Shown: positions 17,243-30,042, numbered from the stretch's first letter. The stretch: DNA of 64,000 bases from an uncultured Succinivibrio sp. (GCA_934218695.1 CAKQDA010000006.1:1-64000); one strand, 5' to 3'. Notes: generated from the letters alone by a model not told the origin. A program made the numbers and translations.

Positions 17243-17261
17243 TAAATAATCTATTCTTACA

Positions 17262-17287
17262 AGGCTGCACAAAATGCAGCCTTTTTT
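17262..17287 (+). terminator. terminator of alaA
   Basis: AGGCTGCA-caaaa-TGCAGCCT (17262-17282), then TTTTT. Confidence 0.92.
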
Positions 17288-17328
17288 AATGTTAAAATAA
17301 CAAATTATTTGTATCCAAGATATGAAGC

Positions 17329-17826
17329 ATGGCAGATAGACAAGTTCACTTTATTACAGATGAAAAAGGCAAAAGAACTCATGCCGTTATTCCAATTGAG
17401 GTTTATTCTCAACTGGTGGCATTAAAGGGGCTTTTAAAGCATACTGCGCCTTTGGGTGAACATGAACTCTACACTTTTTCAATAAAGCAGCTTACGGCTA
17501 AAGGCTATCCTGAAGGAACCAGATCCAAACCTTACTTTGTGGTAATAAAAGGATCACAGGCTGCATTAGAACATGTGGCATCGACTCCAGAACATGTTGA
17601 TGAGCAAAGAGAAAAACTTCTGTCAGATGGATCACTTAAATTAGATCCTGAAAATAACTGCTTTGTATTCACCAGAGATTTAAAATTTAAAAGTGCCTCT
17701 CTTGCAGCTGCTATTGTCGCAGGCAATGTCAGAAACGGACTTGATGTATGGATAAACCGCGAAGGTTTTACCTTAAAGCAGTCAGGTTACGGCTTAAAGA
17801 GTAAAAAAAGCACTTTAAAGAAATGA
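17329..17826 (+). CDS. DUF4357-domain protein
   Basis: 165 residues. The C-terminal half fits DUF4357: FVFTRDLKFKSASLAAAIV, then GNVRNGLDVWIN, then GFTLKQSGY. This domain is also found at the end of some restriction-modification and nuclease-related proteins, but here it follows a short N-terminal region (DEKGKRTHAVIPIEVYSQL) reminiscent of antitoxin-type proteins of the prevent-host-death group. No catalytic motif is seen. It sits 7 bases upstream of an rRNA methyltransferase gene and is probably co-transcribed with it. Confidence 0.65.
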   Translation: MADRQVHFITDEKGKRTHAVIPIEVYSQLVALKGLLKHTAPLGEHELYTFSIKQLTAKGYPEGTRSKPYFVVIKGSQAALEHVASTPEHVDEQREKLLSDGSLKLDPENNCFVFTRDLKFKSASLAAAIVAGNVRNGLDVWINREGFTLKQSGYGLKSKKSTLKK

Positions 17827-17833
17827 GGTCTAT

Positions 17834-19297
17834 ATGACATTTGAACAAAAAAGCTTTTCTAAAAAAACTTTTGTAAAAAAAGACGGCTCAAAAAAAGAGT
17901 TTTCAAGAAAACCTAACTTTAGTCGTAACGGGGATTTCAAAAGAAAGTCATTTAAAAAAGGTGGAGATGAGAATACTCAAGGATTCTCTAAAGAAAAGCG
18001 CCATTTCAGGTCCAGTTATGGGGACAAAAACAGGACAAGAGAAGAGAGCAGATTCAAAGCTCCAGATGAGCATGTGGAATTTGTTCGCCGTAAGGGTTTT
18101 TCCGCTTTTCAGCTAAGACTCGTAAACTCTATTTTAGAAGATGTTCTGGTTATGCATAACTCTTTAGACAGAGCTTATGCCTACTGGTTCAATAAGGTTA
18201 AGATCGATCCTGTTGAGCAGGGATTCCTGATTAAACAGATCAACTTCATGTTCTCAAGACTTTCCCTGTTTGCCTTTGTGGCAAATTTAAAGAGGCCTTC
18301 TGATTTTGAAAGACATGTCGGTCGTTTAACCTTCTCTTTCTGTGCATACAGAGACTGGCCGTTACCAGAGCTCGAAGGCGAAGAAGGCTTTGACAGAAGA
18401 GGTCTTAAAAAACGTATTGCTCAGGCAAAAGATGAGCCTATGTACAACGACGGTTGCCCTTTATGGTTACAGGAACTCGGAGCCAGTGAGCTTAAAGGCA
18501 AATGGGATGAAGAGCGTCAGGCCCTGGGACAGGAATCACGCAGATTCATCAGAACAAACACCTTAAAAGGAACCCGTGACGAATTAGCTCACGCACTTTC
18601 AGAAGAGGGTGTGGTAACAAAATCTGTTGCCGGCGTTCCTACAGCGCTTGAGGTTACTTCAAATTCTGCCCTATTTAGAACAAAAGCATTTAAAGAAGGC
18701 AGATTCGAACAGCAGGATGCCGGCTCTCAGCTAATTGGCACTTTTGTTGAAGCAAAACCCGGCGAGCGAGTAATAGATGCCTGCGCAGGCTCAGGCGGTA
18801 AGACACTGCAGCTTGCAGCCTCTATGGAAGGTAAGGGTGTCATTATTGCCATGGATACAGAACAGTGGAAACTAGATGATTTAAAGAAGAGAGCAAAAAG
18901 AGCAGGAGCCTTTAATATTGAACCTAGAGTTATCGACTCAACTAAAGTCATCAAAAGGATGAATGAAACAGCAGACAGAGTTTTAATTGACGCCCCCTGC
19001 TCAGGTACTGGTGTGATAAGACGCATGCCAGATTCTAAATGGCGTGATGGTCGAGAGCACTTAAACGACATCAGAAAGACTCAGGCGGATATTTTAAACC
19101 GCTACAGCAAAATGGCTAAAGTAGGCGGTATCGTTGTTTACTCCACCTGTTCTATTATGCCTTCAGAAAATGAAGAGCAGATTTCTGCTTTCTTAAAGGC
19201 AAATGATGGAAAATTCGAACTTATCGAAGATAAGCATATTATGCCATCATCTGGTTTTGACGGATTCTATATGGCAAAACTAAGACGTCTTGCCTAG
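17834..19297 (+). CDS. RsmB/NOP2-family RNA 5-methylcytosine methyltransferase
   Basis: S-adenosylmethionine-dependent m5C methyltransferase of the NOL1/NOP2/Sun family, probably acting on rRNA. In the catalytic domain I see the SAM-binding DACAGSGGKTLQ, motif IV DAPCSGTG with the release cysteine, and motif VI YSTCSIMPSENE with the nucleophilic cysteine. The first ~75 residues are low-complexity lysine/phenylalanine/serine-rich sequence, probably disordered and RNA-binding, and are unlike E. coli RsmB, which begins with a NusB-like domain. A true RsmB is therefore not certain. It follows the DUF4357 gene by 7 bases. Confidence 0.88.
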   Translation: MTFEQKSFSKKTFVKKDGSKKEFSRKPNFSRNGDFKRKSFKKGGDENTQGFSKEKRHFRSSYGDKNRTREESRFKAPDEHVEFVRRKGFSAFQLRLVNSILEDVLVMHNSLDRAYAYWFNKVKIDPVEQGFLIKQINFMFSRLSLFAFVANLKRPSDFERHVGRLTFSFCAYRDWPLPELEGEEGFDRRGLKKRIAQAKDEPMYNDGCPLWLQELGASELKGKWDEERQALGQESRRFIRTNTLKGTRDELAHALSEEGVVTKSVAGVPTALEVTSNSALFRTKAFKEGRFEQQDAGSQLIGTFVEAKPGERVIDACAGSGGKTLQLAASMEGKGVIIAMDTEQWKLDDLKKRAKRAGAFNIEPRVIDSTKVIKRMNETADRVLIDAPCSGTGVIRRMPDSKWRDGREHLNDIRKTQADILNRYSKMAKVGGIVVYSTCSIMPSENEEQISAFLKANDGKFELIEDKHIMPSSGFDGFYMAKLRRLA

Positions 19298-19319
19298 TGG
19301 TGACCATGCCTATAAAAAA

Positions 19320-19348
19320 AATCCAGACTCACTGTCTGGATTTTTTTT
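19320..19348. terminator. bidirectional terminator between the methyltransferase and deaD
   Basis: AATCCAGAC-tcact-GTCTGGATT (19320-19342) with T6 on the plus side and an A-run before it, serving both convergent genes. Confidence 0.9.
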
Positions 19349-19398
19349 AACTTCAGATTTGAGCCTTGAAAACAAGGCTCTTTTATGGAGTTTAAACT

Positions 19399-21432
19399 TT
19401 AAAAGCCTTCACGGCGACCTGAGTATGAGCTGCGGAAAGCCCCCTTATCGCTACCTCTTCTTGAAGATGATCTCTTGTCAAAACCACCAAAGTCAGGACG
19501 CTTCCTGCCACCTGTTCTTGATGAATTTCTTTCACCTTCAAATTTTCTGAAATCTCGACCTGAATTCTGACCCTGTCTGTCAAAATCACGATTAAATGGT
19601 CTGTCTCTTCTGCCGTCCCTGTTACCTCTTGAGCGAGGAGGCTCTGCAGTATAAATACGCAGATCAAGAGGTCTGCCACATACTCTTGCCTGAGATAAAA
19701 TGTGCATGGTATCTTTTGGCATACCGTCTGGAAGATCAACTGTTGTAAAGGTGTCAAAAATTGAGATTTCACCGATGTACTTGGACTCTATATTTCCCTC
19801 ATTGGCAATTGCACCTACGATCTGACCTGGTTTTACGCCATCCTTGCGACCTACTGCGACACGGAATCTTACCATTGCCATATCTGGGAACTCACGTAAA
19901 GGAGCAGCCTGTGCTGTAGGGAAAGGTTTTCTGTCCCTTCTGTCTGTGCGATCACCACGCTCTGAGCGGTTATCGTCATCAAAGGTTCTCATACGAGGCT
20001 CTGGTTTGCTGTCATCTAACAGCAAGGTGCCATCCTTCTGAACCATCTTTGCCAGGGCAGCACATAAGGTTTCAACCTCAATTGCGTCATCAGACAGTAA
20101 CTCAGAGATAACTTCCTCATATGTCTCAAGACCGCCGTCTTCTATAGTCTGTAAAACCTGACTCTTGAAGTTCTCTAATCTTGCTTTGTTAACATCGGCA
20201 ATTGAAGGCATCTGCATAGGCTCGATCTTCTTACCGGTTACACGCTCAATTAAACGCAATGCTCTTCTTTCACGTGGAGATACAAACAGAATTGCCTCAC
20301 CGGTTCTGCCGGCTCTTCCGGTTCTTCCGATTCTGTGCACATATGATTCAGCATCGTAAGGAATATCATAGTTAAATACGTGAGTGATTCTGTCCACATC
20401 TAGTCCGCGGGCAGCCACATCAGTAGCAATAATGATATCCAACTGACCTTTCTTTAATCTTTCAATGATTTTTTCGCGCTGGCGCTGAGGAATATCACCA
20501 TGCAGAGCTGCACAGGCAAATCCTCTTGCCATCAGTCGGTTTGATACATCTTCTGCATCGGTCTTGGTTCGTACAAACACGATCACAGCATCATAGTTTT
20601 CAACTTCCAGAATTCTGGTCATTGCATCAATCTTATGGGCACCAGATGCTATCCAGTAACGCTGATGTACTGTTGTTGCCGTTGTGGTCTTTGACTCAAT
20701 ACGAACGTCAGCAGGATCCTTTAAGTGATTTTTTGCAATACGCGCAATCACAGGAGGCATTGTAGCTGAGAATAAAGCTGTCTGACGGGTTTCTGGTGTA
20801 TTGCTTAAGATCCAGTCGACATCATCAATAAAGCCCATGCGTAACATTTCGTCAGCTTCATCGATAACCATGTGAGTTAAATTTGATAAATCAACCTTTC
20901 CGCGCTCGATTAAATCGATTAAACGACCTGGAGTTGCAACTACAATCTGAGCACCGTGACGTAATGAACGGATCTGATTCTCATAAGAGGCACCACCATA
21001 AATCGGAGCCACTCTAAAGTTCTTTAAATACTTTGAAAACTGCTGACAGGCTTCAGCAACCTGAATTGCAAGTTCTCTTGTTGGCTCAAGAACCAATGCC
21101 TGGATACACTGCTCTTTACAGTCTATCTTTGAAAGAATTGGTAAAGAGAAGGCTGCAGTCTTACCGGTACCGGTCTGAGCCTGACCAATCATATCCCTGC
21201 CTTCTAACACAACCGGAATAGATCTTTCCTGAATAGGAGTTGGAGATTCGAAGCCTAAATCATGTACTGCCTTTAACACTTCCTTTGATAAACCTAAATC
21301 ATCAAAGGTAACAATGTTTTCTTCAGTCTCGTCAGTTAACTCTGTGTCAGTTAACTTTTCAGCTTCTTTTACTAATAAACTTTCCTCACCGCCAACAGTA
21401 GTGGTGATATCCTTTTCTTTAATATCTGACAT
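19399..21432 (-). CDS. deaD: DEAD-box ATP-dependent RNA helicase DeaD/CsdA
   Basis: Cold-shock RNA helicase involved in ribosome assembly and mRNA decay. All helicase motifs are visible: Q motif FESPTPIQERSIP, AQTGTGKT, PTRELA, DEAD, SAT and HRIGRTGRAGR. After the two RecA domains comes the DbpA-type RNA-binding domain (MVRFRVAVGRKDGVKPGQI), then an arginine/glycine/serine/aspartate-rich tail of about 75 residues. The N-terminal 45 residues are acidic. At 677 residues it is slightly longer than E. coli DeaD (629). Its promoter suggests a ~140-base leader, as is usual for cold-regulated genes. Confidence 0.95.
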   Translation of the reverse strand: MSDIKEKDITTTVGGEESLLVKEAEKLTDTELTDETEENIVTFDDLGLSKEVLKAVHDLGFESPTPIQERSIPVVLEGRDMIGQAQTGTGKTAAFSLPILSKIDCKEQCIQALVLEPTRELAIQVAEACQQFSKYLKNFRVAPIYGGASYENQIRSLRHGAQIVVATPGRLIDLIERGKVDLSNLTHMVIDEADEMLRMGFIDDVDWILSNTPETRQTALFSATMPPVIARIAKNHLKDPADVRIESKTTTATTVHQRYWIASGAHKIDAMTRILEVENYDAVIVFVRTKTDAEDVSNRLMARGFACAALHGDIPQRQREKIIERLKKGQLDIIIATDVAARGLDVDRITHVFNYDIPYDAESYVHRIGRTGRAGRTGEAILFVSPRERRALRLIERVTGKKIEPMQMPSIADVNKARLENFKSQVLQTIEDGGLETYEEVISELLSDDAIEVETLCAALAKMVQKDGTLLLDDSKPEPRMRTFDDDNRSERGDRTDRRDRKPFPTAQAAPLREFPDMAMVRFRVAVGRKDGVKPGQIVGAIANEGNIESKYIGEISIFDTFTTVDLPDGMPKDTMHILSQARVCGRPLDLRIYTAEPPRSRGNRDGRRDRPFNRDFDRQGQNSGRDFRKFEGERNSSRTGGRKRPDFGGFDKRSSSRRGSDKGAFRSSYSGRREGF

Positions 21433-21582
21433 TTATGCTCCTGAATAAGAGGAGCGTCTTATCTTAACGACATGCTCTATAGATAGATATTAGATTTTTA
21501 ATACTTTACAGACACACGCACATGAGTCTAAAACCCGCGACTCAACCTTAAATTAGACACGCCTCAAAAAAAATGCTGCGCA

Positions 21583-21611
21583 ATTATACATAAATGTGAT
21601 TTACTTCGCAA
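21583..21611 (-). promoter_or_regulatory. promoter of deaD
   Basis: Minus strand TTGCGA (21606-21611), 17 bases, TATAAT (21583-21588). Start of transcription near 21576 gives a leader of about 140 bases. Confidence 0.6.
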
Positions 21612-21674
21612 TCTTAAAATGATTTTTTGCCATCCGTGCTGAGTAAAAAAATTTTTTCTGCTGACATCTATATC

Positions 21675-21703
21675 TTTGCAGGAGCACAATATCCAATTAT
21701 ACT
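21675..21703 (+). promoter_or_regulatory. promoter of feoAB
   Basis: TTTGCA (21675-21680), 17 bases, TATACT (21698-21703), about 60 bases upstream of the start codon. Confidence 0.5.
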
Positions 21704-21765
21704 GAAGAATATAAGTTCTCCAAAGAAGGAACAAATCACTTTATTGGTCACAGTGAAGATTTTCT

Positions 21766-24258
21766 ATGAAGTTATCAGAGCTAAAAACAGGTGAGAAAGG
21801 AATTATCACCAGAGTTACAGGTCACGGAAGTTTTAGAAAGAGAGTTATCGAGCTTGGTTTTGTAAACGGGAAAACCGTACGGGTTGTCAGAAACGCTCCA
21901 CTAAAAGATCCTGTTGAATACGAGGTTATGGGCTCACAGGTTGCTCTGCAGAGAGCGCAGGCTGCAATGATTGAGGTTGTCGGTGAACATGAGAACATCT
22001 GTGAGTCAAAAGATGAAAATGCCCCTCTTGACGAATACCGAACTCTTACAGAAAAAGAGATGCAGGAAATTGCAACAAGACAGGAAAAGACTATCACCGT
22101 CGCCTTTGTAGGAAATCCAAACTGCGGAAAGACATCAATCTACAACTACCTGTCTGGAGCAAACGAGCATGTTGGAAACTATTCTGGAGTTACTGTAGAT
22201 GCAAGAGAAACCACTTTTGCATACGGAGGATACACATTCAGATTTGTTGACCTGCCTGGAACCTACTCCATATCTGCATATTCACCAGAAGAGAGATACG
22301 TTCGTGAATACCTTATCAATAACTCCCCAGATATAGTACTCAATGTTGTTGATGCATCTAATATTGAACGAAATCTGTACCTTACCACACAGCTTATGGA
22401 CATGGATGTAAGAATGATGATCGCTCTGAACATGTACGACGATTTAAGTCGCAGAGGCGATTCTCTTGACTATGTTCAGTTAAGCCGACTTTTAGGCATG
22501 CCAATCGTTCCTACTGTAGGCAAGACAGGAGCCGGACTCAACCACCTGATGCACCTTGCCATACTCATTTATGAAAAAGGCGATTATGTAGAAAACGGCA
22601 ATAATTTCAACCAGGCAGTGCTCAATGAAATGCAGGACTGGTACAAGAGCTCAGATGATGAGGATAAATGCAGAGGAGGTAAATGCCATAACTGCAGTTC
22701 CTGCCCTAGCAGTATTTCTGTAAACCTCAAGCAGATCTACCACCACGTTCATGTAAATCACGGTTACATCATTGAAAAGCGTATCGGAGCTCTACAGAAA
22801 CTCCTAAAGGAGAATCAGAACATCTCCAGCAGATTCTCCACAAGATATATCGCCATCAAACTCTTAGAAAATGATCCTGATGCTGAAAAGCTGGTTAGAG
22901 GTCAGCCTCACTGGAAGAGTGTGCTTGAAAAAAGAGATAAATTGACATCTCAGATTGAACAGCTCAAGCATGAGGACAGTGAAACGGCCATCACTGATGC
23001 AAAATACGCTTTCATTAGCGGTGCCCTCAAGGAAAGTTATACAGAGAACATAAAAAAGAAAAAAAGCAGAACTGAAATCATCGACAGTATAGTAACCCAC
23101 AGGATCCTGGGATATCCGATATTTTTAGGTTTCATGTTTTTAATGTTTGAGGCAACTTTCTCTGTAGGAGCCTATCCTCAAGGATGGATTGAGTCTGTTA
23201 TTGATATTGTGGCAGCTCACATTGACACCTATATGGCTGACTCTGCTCTAAAAGATCTGATAACAGACGGTGTTTTAGGCGGAGTGGGAAGTATTCTGTC
23301 CTTTGTGCCTAATATTCTTATTCTATATCTTTTCATCTCAATGATGGAGGACTCCGGCTATATGGCACGAGCCGCCTTTATCATGGATAAACTAATGCAT
23401 AAGATAGGTCTGCACGGCCGCTCCTTTATTCCTCTTATCATGGGGTTTGGCTGTACCGTTCCTGCTGTTATGGCATGCAGAACCATTGAGGACAGACGCA
23501 ACAGATTTATAACCGTGCTTATAACTCCTTTTATGTCATGCACAGCAAGACTGCCTATCTATATTCTGCTCATAGGAGTGTTCTTTCCTTCTCATCCTGG
23601 AATAGTGCTTTTTGGCATTTATCTGTTCGGAATTCTTGTGGCAGCACTCTCGGCAAGACTTTTAAGCAAAACACTGTTCAAAAACGACGGTATTCCTTTT
23701 GTTATCGAGCTACCGCCATACAGAATTCCCCGTCTGGCAATGGTTCTTGAGCACACCTGGAATAAAGGATATGCTTATATGAAAAAGCTTGGAGGAGTGG
23801 TTCTTATTGCCTCTGTCATCATCTGGGCTTTAGGCTATTTTCCAAGAACTGAAGGTACAGTAACGGCAGCTGTACAGCAGGAAAACTCCTACATAGGTAA
23901 AATTGGCAAAACTATTGAACCTGTGATGGAGCCTCTGGGTTTTAACTGGAAACTGAGTGTGGGACTTGTCTCAGGCATAGGAGCCAAGGAGCTTGTAGTA
24001 AGTACTCTGAGCGTACTTTACAATACCGGAGAGCAGGATGTTGACGAGAATGCTCTTGCAAAAAGAATCCCTATTGCGCCTAATGTAGCTCTGGCCTACC
24101 TAATTTTTATCCTTCTGTATGTGCCATGCATTTCATCGTTTTCTGCAATAGCTCAGGAAACCTCGCTAAAATGGGCACTGCTGCAGGCAGGCTACGGAAC
24201 CACACTGGCGTGGCTGTGTGCTCTTATAGTAAAAGTGATAGGAGGATTTTTCCTCTGA
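21766..24258 (+). CDS. feoB: fused FeoA-FeoB ferrous iron transporter
   Basis: Fe(II) importer of the inner membrane. Residues 1-72 are a complete FeoA SH3-like domain (ITRVTGHGSFRKRVIELGF), joined through a ~40-residue linker to FeoB. The FeoB GTPase has G1 GNPNCGKTS at about 116-124, switch II DLPGTYS and NMYD as G4. A cysteine-rich insertion KCRGGKCHNCSSC near 301-312 follows the G domain. The polytopic domain carries the two Gate motifs (GYMARAAFIMDK, GCTVPAVMACR and the later SGIGAKELVVSTL). FeoA-FeoB fusions are best known from Bacteroidetes; enterobacteria keep feoA and feoB apart. 830 residues. Confidence 0.95.
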   Translation: MKLSELKTGEKGIITRVTGHGSFRKRVIELGFVNGKTVRVVRNAPLKDPVEYEVMGSQVALQRAQAAMIEVVGEHENICESKDENAPLDEYRTLTEKEMQEIATRQEKTITVAFVGNPNCGKTSIYNYLSGANEHVGNYSGVTVDARETTFAYGGYTFRFVDLPGTYSISAYSPEERYVREYLINNSPDIVLNVVDASNIERNLYLTTQLMDMDVRMMIALNMYDDLSRRGDSLDYVQLSRLLGMPIVPTVGKTGAGLNHLMHLAILIYEKGDYVENGNNFNQAVLNEMQDWYKSSDDEDKCRGGKCHNCSSCPSSISVNLKQIYHHVHVNHGYIIEKRIGALQKLLKENQNISSRFSTRYIAIKLLENDPDAEKLVRGQPHWKSVLEKRDKLTSQIEQLKHEDSETAITDAKYAFISGALKESYTENIKKKKSRTEIIDSIVTHRILGYPIFLGFMFLMFEATFSVGAYPQGWIESVIDIVAAHIDTYMADSALKDLITDGVLGGVGSILSFVPNILILYLFISMMEDSGYMARAAFIMDKLMHKIGLHGRSFIPLIMGFGCTVPAVMACRTIEDRRNRFITVLITPFMSCTARLPIYILLIGVFFPSHPGIVLFGIYLFGILVAALSARLLSKTLFKNDGIPFVIELPPYRIPRLAMVLEHTWNKGYAYMKKLGGVVLIASVIIWALGYFPRTEGTVTAAVQQENSYIGKIGKTIEPVMEPLGFNWKLSVGLVSGIGAKELVVSTLSVLYNTGEQDVDENALAKRIPIAPNVALAYLIFILLYVPCISSFSAIAQETSLKWALLQAGYGTTLAWLCALIVKVIGGFFL

Positions 24259-24266
24259 CAGAAAGT

Positions 24267-24317
24267 AAAGGCAGGTGCTTTATACAGAGATATCACCTGC
24301 CTTTGAGAGCTTTTTTA
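24267..24317. terminator. hairpin between feoAB and the flavin reductase gene
   Basis: AAAGGCAGGTG (24267-24277) pairs with CACCTGCCTTT (24294-24304). A TTTTTT run follows on the plus strand after six intervening bases, so it is a moderate terminator for the convergent pair. Confidence 0.65.
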
Positions 24318-24320
24318 TCA

Positions 24321-24857
24321 TTACAGAGAAAGAGTCTTTTTAAAATTCTCTGAAATCAGAAGCTTTTCTATTTCTACTACATACATGGTGTGAAAATCAC
24401 CGTCCTTATACCATTTGTCGATATTGTCAGTATCGGTAAAGCACTCTTTTTTCAGATCCTGAACGTACATCTTTCGACAGAACATGATGACATCGCTCTG
24501 CTCAAAATACACATGTCCTTCCTGTTCTAGAACAGTCACCCCTGACTCTTTTATCTTATCCTCATTAAAACCGGATGCTTTACCAAAGTAGGAATTAACT
24601 TTTCTTAAAGCCTCTGGGAGTACCTGAAGAGTAAGGAGCTCTGTCTTATCTACAAGAGTCTTGGTAAAACGCTGCGGTCTTATAAAGATGTAAGCGGCAT
24701 TTTTACCCCACATCTGACCTACTCCTCCCCATGAGGCTGTCATGGTGTTGACTCTGCCATCAGCTTTTGCAGTTATCTGAAGCCAGTCTCTGGCAATAAG
24801 TTTAAAGGCACTGTAGTTAAATTCGTCTGGGGTTATCTCAAAAAATTTTCTATCCAT
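24321..24857 (-). CDS. flavin reductase-like (FMN-binding split-barrel) protein
   Basis: 178 residues resembling the flavin-reductase split-barrel family: an N-terminal strand region WLQITAKADGRVNTMTASWGGVG, in which T-M-T-A-S-W is the typical FMN-binding segment, then YIFIRPQRFTKTLVD and a Y-F-G-K-x-S-G segment near the middle. Family members reduce or bind FMN and often serve oxidoreductase partners; the partner here is unknown. It is a lone gene, convergent with feoAB, with an AAAGGAG-type site before the ATG. Confidence 0.82.
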   Translation of the reverse strand: MDRKFFEITPDEFNYSAFKLIARDWLQITAKADGRVNTMTASWGGVGQMWGKNAAYIFIRPQRFTKTLVDKTELLTLQVLPEALRKVNSYFGKASGFNEDKIKESGVTVLEQEGHVYFEQSDVIMFCRKMYVQDLKKECFTDTDNIDKWYKDGDFHTMYVVEIEKLLISENFKKTLSL

Positions 24858-25289
24858 GTGGATCTCCTTTTATTAGGCCAGATCTTAAGTATTCGGACGT
24901 AATCTTAAGCATGCTCATGAACTGCACTGTCATTGCAGTAGCGATCATAGTTAACAACCATATCATTTGCAAACAGAATCAGTTTCATTTGTTAGATTTT
25001 TACAGAATTACACTAAATTGCAAAAATCATATTTTACAACATATACATATATTGCAAAGTAATAATACATTTTTTATATTACATTTTATAATAATTTTGA
25101 AAATAAATTATTATAAAATTCAATATATTAAATTTAATTATTCATAAGTATTGTAAAAACCACTTCAATTACATTTTCATAGTGATAAGATACATAACAC
25201 AAGAAACAATTACATAGTTTTTGTAATAATAAATGTGATTGCTAAAATTCAAATTTTATTGTTTTAATTATAAAAGGTAAGGCAAAAAT
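24858..25289. other. long AT-rich region upstream of leuA
   Basis: 432 bases without a gene. No leucine-rich leader peptide and no attenuator hairpin are seen. TTACA or TGTAA occurs at least eight times between 25000 and 25226, including the inverted pair ATTACA-N7-TGTAAT (25209-25227) and TGTAA/TTACA at 25152-25173. This fits binding by a global or LysR-type regulator better than attenuation. Confidence 0.5.
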
Positions 25290-27952
<2,663 letters not shown>

Positions 27953-27983
27953 AATTAAAAATTAGAACACATAGGTTTTAAAA

Positions 27984-29387
27984 ATGGGTAAAACACTTTA
28001 TCAGAAGGTTTATGACAGTCATATCGTTTTCCAGCAGGAAGGCGAGCTGCCAACTCTGTATATAGACAGACAATTAGTCCATGAGGTAACCTCTCCTCAG
28101 GCTTTTGCAGGAATTGAACAGGCAGGACGCAAACTGCACCGTCCTGATTTACATCTTGCAACTATGGATCATGACATTTCAACAAGATCACAAACCGTTG
28201 AAGCATGTTCCCCTATGGCTCAGGAACAGATCAAGGCCTTAATGTCAAATACCAAAAAGTTTGGTGTAAAATTCTTTGGCTTTGGAGATGAAAACCAGGG
28301 TGTGGTTCACATCATCGGACCTCAGACAGGATTCACTCTGCCAGGCACCACTCTCGTATGCGGAGACTCTCACACTGCCACCCACGGTGCATTTGGAGCT
28401 TTGGCTTTTGGTATCGGCACTTCTGAAGTAGAACATGTAATGGCAACTCAGACTCTAAAACAGGGTCGTTTGAAAACCATGAAGATTGAGTGTACAGGAC
28501 GCCTTCAGAAAGGCTGCTACGCAAAAGATCTTATTTTGGCTATCATTGCAAAATTAACTACTGCAGGTGGTACCGGCTATGCTGTTGAGTTCTGTGGTGA
28601 AGCTGTACGAGCACTATCCATGGAAGGCAGAATGACTCTGTCCAACATGGCTATCGAGTTTGGTGCTAAAGCCGGTATGATTGCTCCTGATGAAACCACC
28701 TTTGAATACCTGAAAGGCAAGCTGTTTACACCTAAAGGCAGTGAATTTGATGAAGCAGTTGAATATTGGAAGACCTTAAAATCTGATGATGATGCTATTT
28801 TTGATAAGACAGTTACCATCGATGCCTCAGCTTTAGAGCCTTATGTAACATGGGGCACCAACCCAGGTCAGGGAGCACCTGTAACAGCTTCTGTTCCGTC
28901 TCCTGATGATTACAGCGATCCTATCGTAGCTAAATCCTGTAGGGACGCTTTAGATTACATCGCCCTAAAATCTGGTCAGAAACTAATCGGAACTCCTGTT
29001 GACTATGTTTTCATAGGTTCTTGCACCAACGGTAGAATTGAGGACTTTAGAGAAGCTGCAAAAGTATTAAAAGGACGCAGGATTGCTCCTAATATTCAGC
29101 TTGCTCTTGCAGTTCCTGGTTCTGGTTGGGTAAAAAAACAGGCTGAAAAGGAAGGTCTTGACAAGATCTTTATCGATGCCGGTTTTGAATGGAGACAGCC
29201 TGGCTGCTCAATGTGCCTTGCAATGAACGACGATAAGGCACCTTCAGGTATCAGAGTTGCTTCTACCTCAAACCGTAACTTCGTTGGACGTCAGGGCAAG
29301 GGGTCAAGAACTCACTTAATGAGCCCTGCTACTGCTGCAGCATGTGCTATCAAAGGCACAATTGCCGATGTAAGAGAATTTATCTAA
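27984..29387 (+). CDS. leuC: 3-isopropylmalate dehydratase, large subunit
   Basis: Isomerises 2- to 3-isopropylmalate with LeuD, using a [4Fe-4S] cluster. The cluster cysteines are seen in GSCTNGR and in GCSMCLAM; the N-terminal [13 protein letters not shown] and [13 protein letters not shown] segments are typical. 467 residues is the usual length. The oxygen-labile cluster fits an anaerobic life style but is universal to the family. Confidence 0.97.
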   Translation: MGKTLYQKVYDSHIVFQQEGELPTLYIDRQLVHEVTSPQAFAGIEQAGRKLHRPDLHLATMDHDISTRSQTVEACSPMAQEQIKALMSNTKKFGVKFFGFGDENQGVVHIIGPQTGFTLPGTTLVCGDSHTATHGAFGALAFGIGTSEVEHVMATQTLKQGRLKTMKIECTGRLQKGCYAKDLILAIIAKLTTAGGTGYAVEFCGEAVRALSMEGRMTLSNMAIEFGAKAGMIAPDETTFEYLKGKLFTPKGSEFDEAVEYWKTLKSDDDAIFDKTVTIDASALEPYVTWGTNPGQGAPVTASVPSPDDYSDPIVAKSCRDALDYIALKSGQKLIGTPVDYVFIGSCTNGRIEDFREAAKVLKGRRIAPNIQLALAVPGSGWVKKQAEKEGLDKIFIDAGFEWRQPGCSMCLAMNDDKAPSGIRVASTSNRNFVGRQGKGSRTHLMSPATAAACAIKGTIADVREFI

Positions 29388-29398
29388 GGGGACAAGAT

Positions 29399-30013
29399 AT
29401 GCAGAAATTTACAGTACACGAGGGTGTGGCAGTACCTCTTGATTCAGCAAATATCGATACCGATCAGATCATTCCAAAGCAGTTCCTGCTGGCTGTTGAC
29501 AGAAACGGTTTTGGAGCCCATCTGTTCCATGACTGGAGATATCTGGATGATGCTGAGACCAAACCAAATCCTGAATTTAACCTGAACAAGCCTGAGTACA
29601 AGGGAGCCACTATTCTCGTGGCTAGAGACAACTTTGGTAACGGATCATCCAGAGAACATGCTCCATGGGCTTTAATGGGATATGGATTCAGAGCTGTAAT
29701 TGCACCTTCATTTGCAGATATCTTTTACAACAACTCTTTAGGAAATGGACTGTTGCCTTTAAAGCTGTCTGCTCAGGATGTTGATAAGATTTTTAAGGTG
29801 CTTGAGAATAAGCCTGGTACCAAAATAACTATTAATCTTGAGAAGATGACTGTAGACTGTGACAGCCTGCACTTTACTTTCACGCTGGATCCTTTCAGAC
29901 GTCACTGCCTATTAGAAGGACTTGATGCTATTTCCTTAACATTACAGCATGAAGATGAGATTAAGAAGTATGAAAGCAGTGTACCTGCATGGAGAGCTCA
30001 CGGTACTGTGTAG
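29399..30013 (+). CDS. leuD: 3-isopropylmalate dehydratase, small subunit
   Basis: Swivelling domain partner of LeuC. The frame is open further upstream into leuC, but the start is placed at the ATG 29399 because it is preceded by an AAGGGG site and gives [30 protein letters not shown], the normal LeuD N-terminus. The [13 protein letters not shown] segment, which closes over the active site, is present. 204 residues. Last gene of the operon, followed by a strong terminator. Confidence 0.96.
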   Translation: MQKFTVHEGVAVPLDSANIDTDQIIPKQFLLAVDRNGFGAHLFHDWRYLDDAETKPNPEFNLNKPEYKGATILVARDNFGNGSSREHAPWALMGYGFRAVIAPSFADIFYNNSLGNGLLPLKLSAQDVDKIFKVLENKPGTKITINLEKMTVDCDSLHFTFTLDPFRRHCLLEGLDAISLTLQHEDEIKKYESSVPAWRAHGTV

Positions 30014-30042
30014 TCAGAACCGTTTTTAAGATCAACCAGTTA

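Larger units (their letters stand above)
21433..21765. other. intergenic region between divergent deaD and feoAB
   Basis: 333 bases without a gene, holding the two predicted promoters listed separately. I looked for Fur and FNR dyads for the iron-transport gene and saw none convincing. Confidence 0.5.

Noticed and set aside
24911-25147. 78-codon frame upstream of leuA, considered as a leader peptide
   Set aside because: No leucine run, no following attenuator, Asn/Ile/His-rich as random AT-rich sequence would be.
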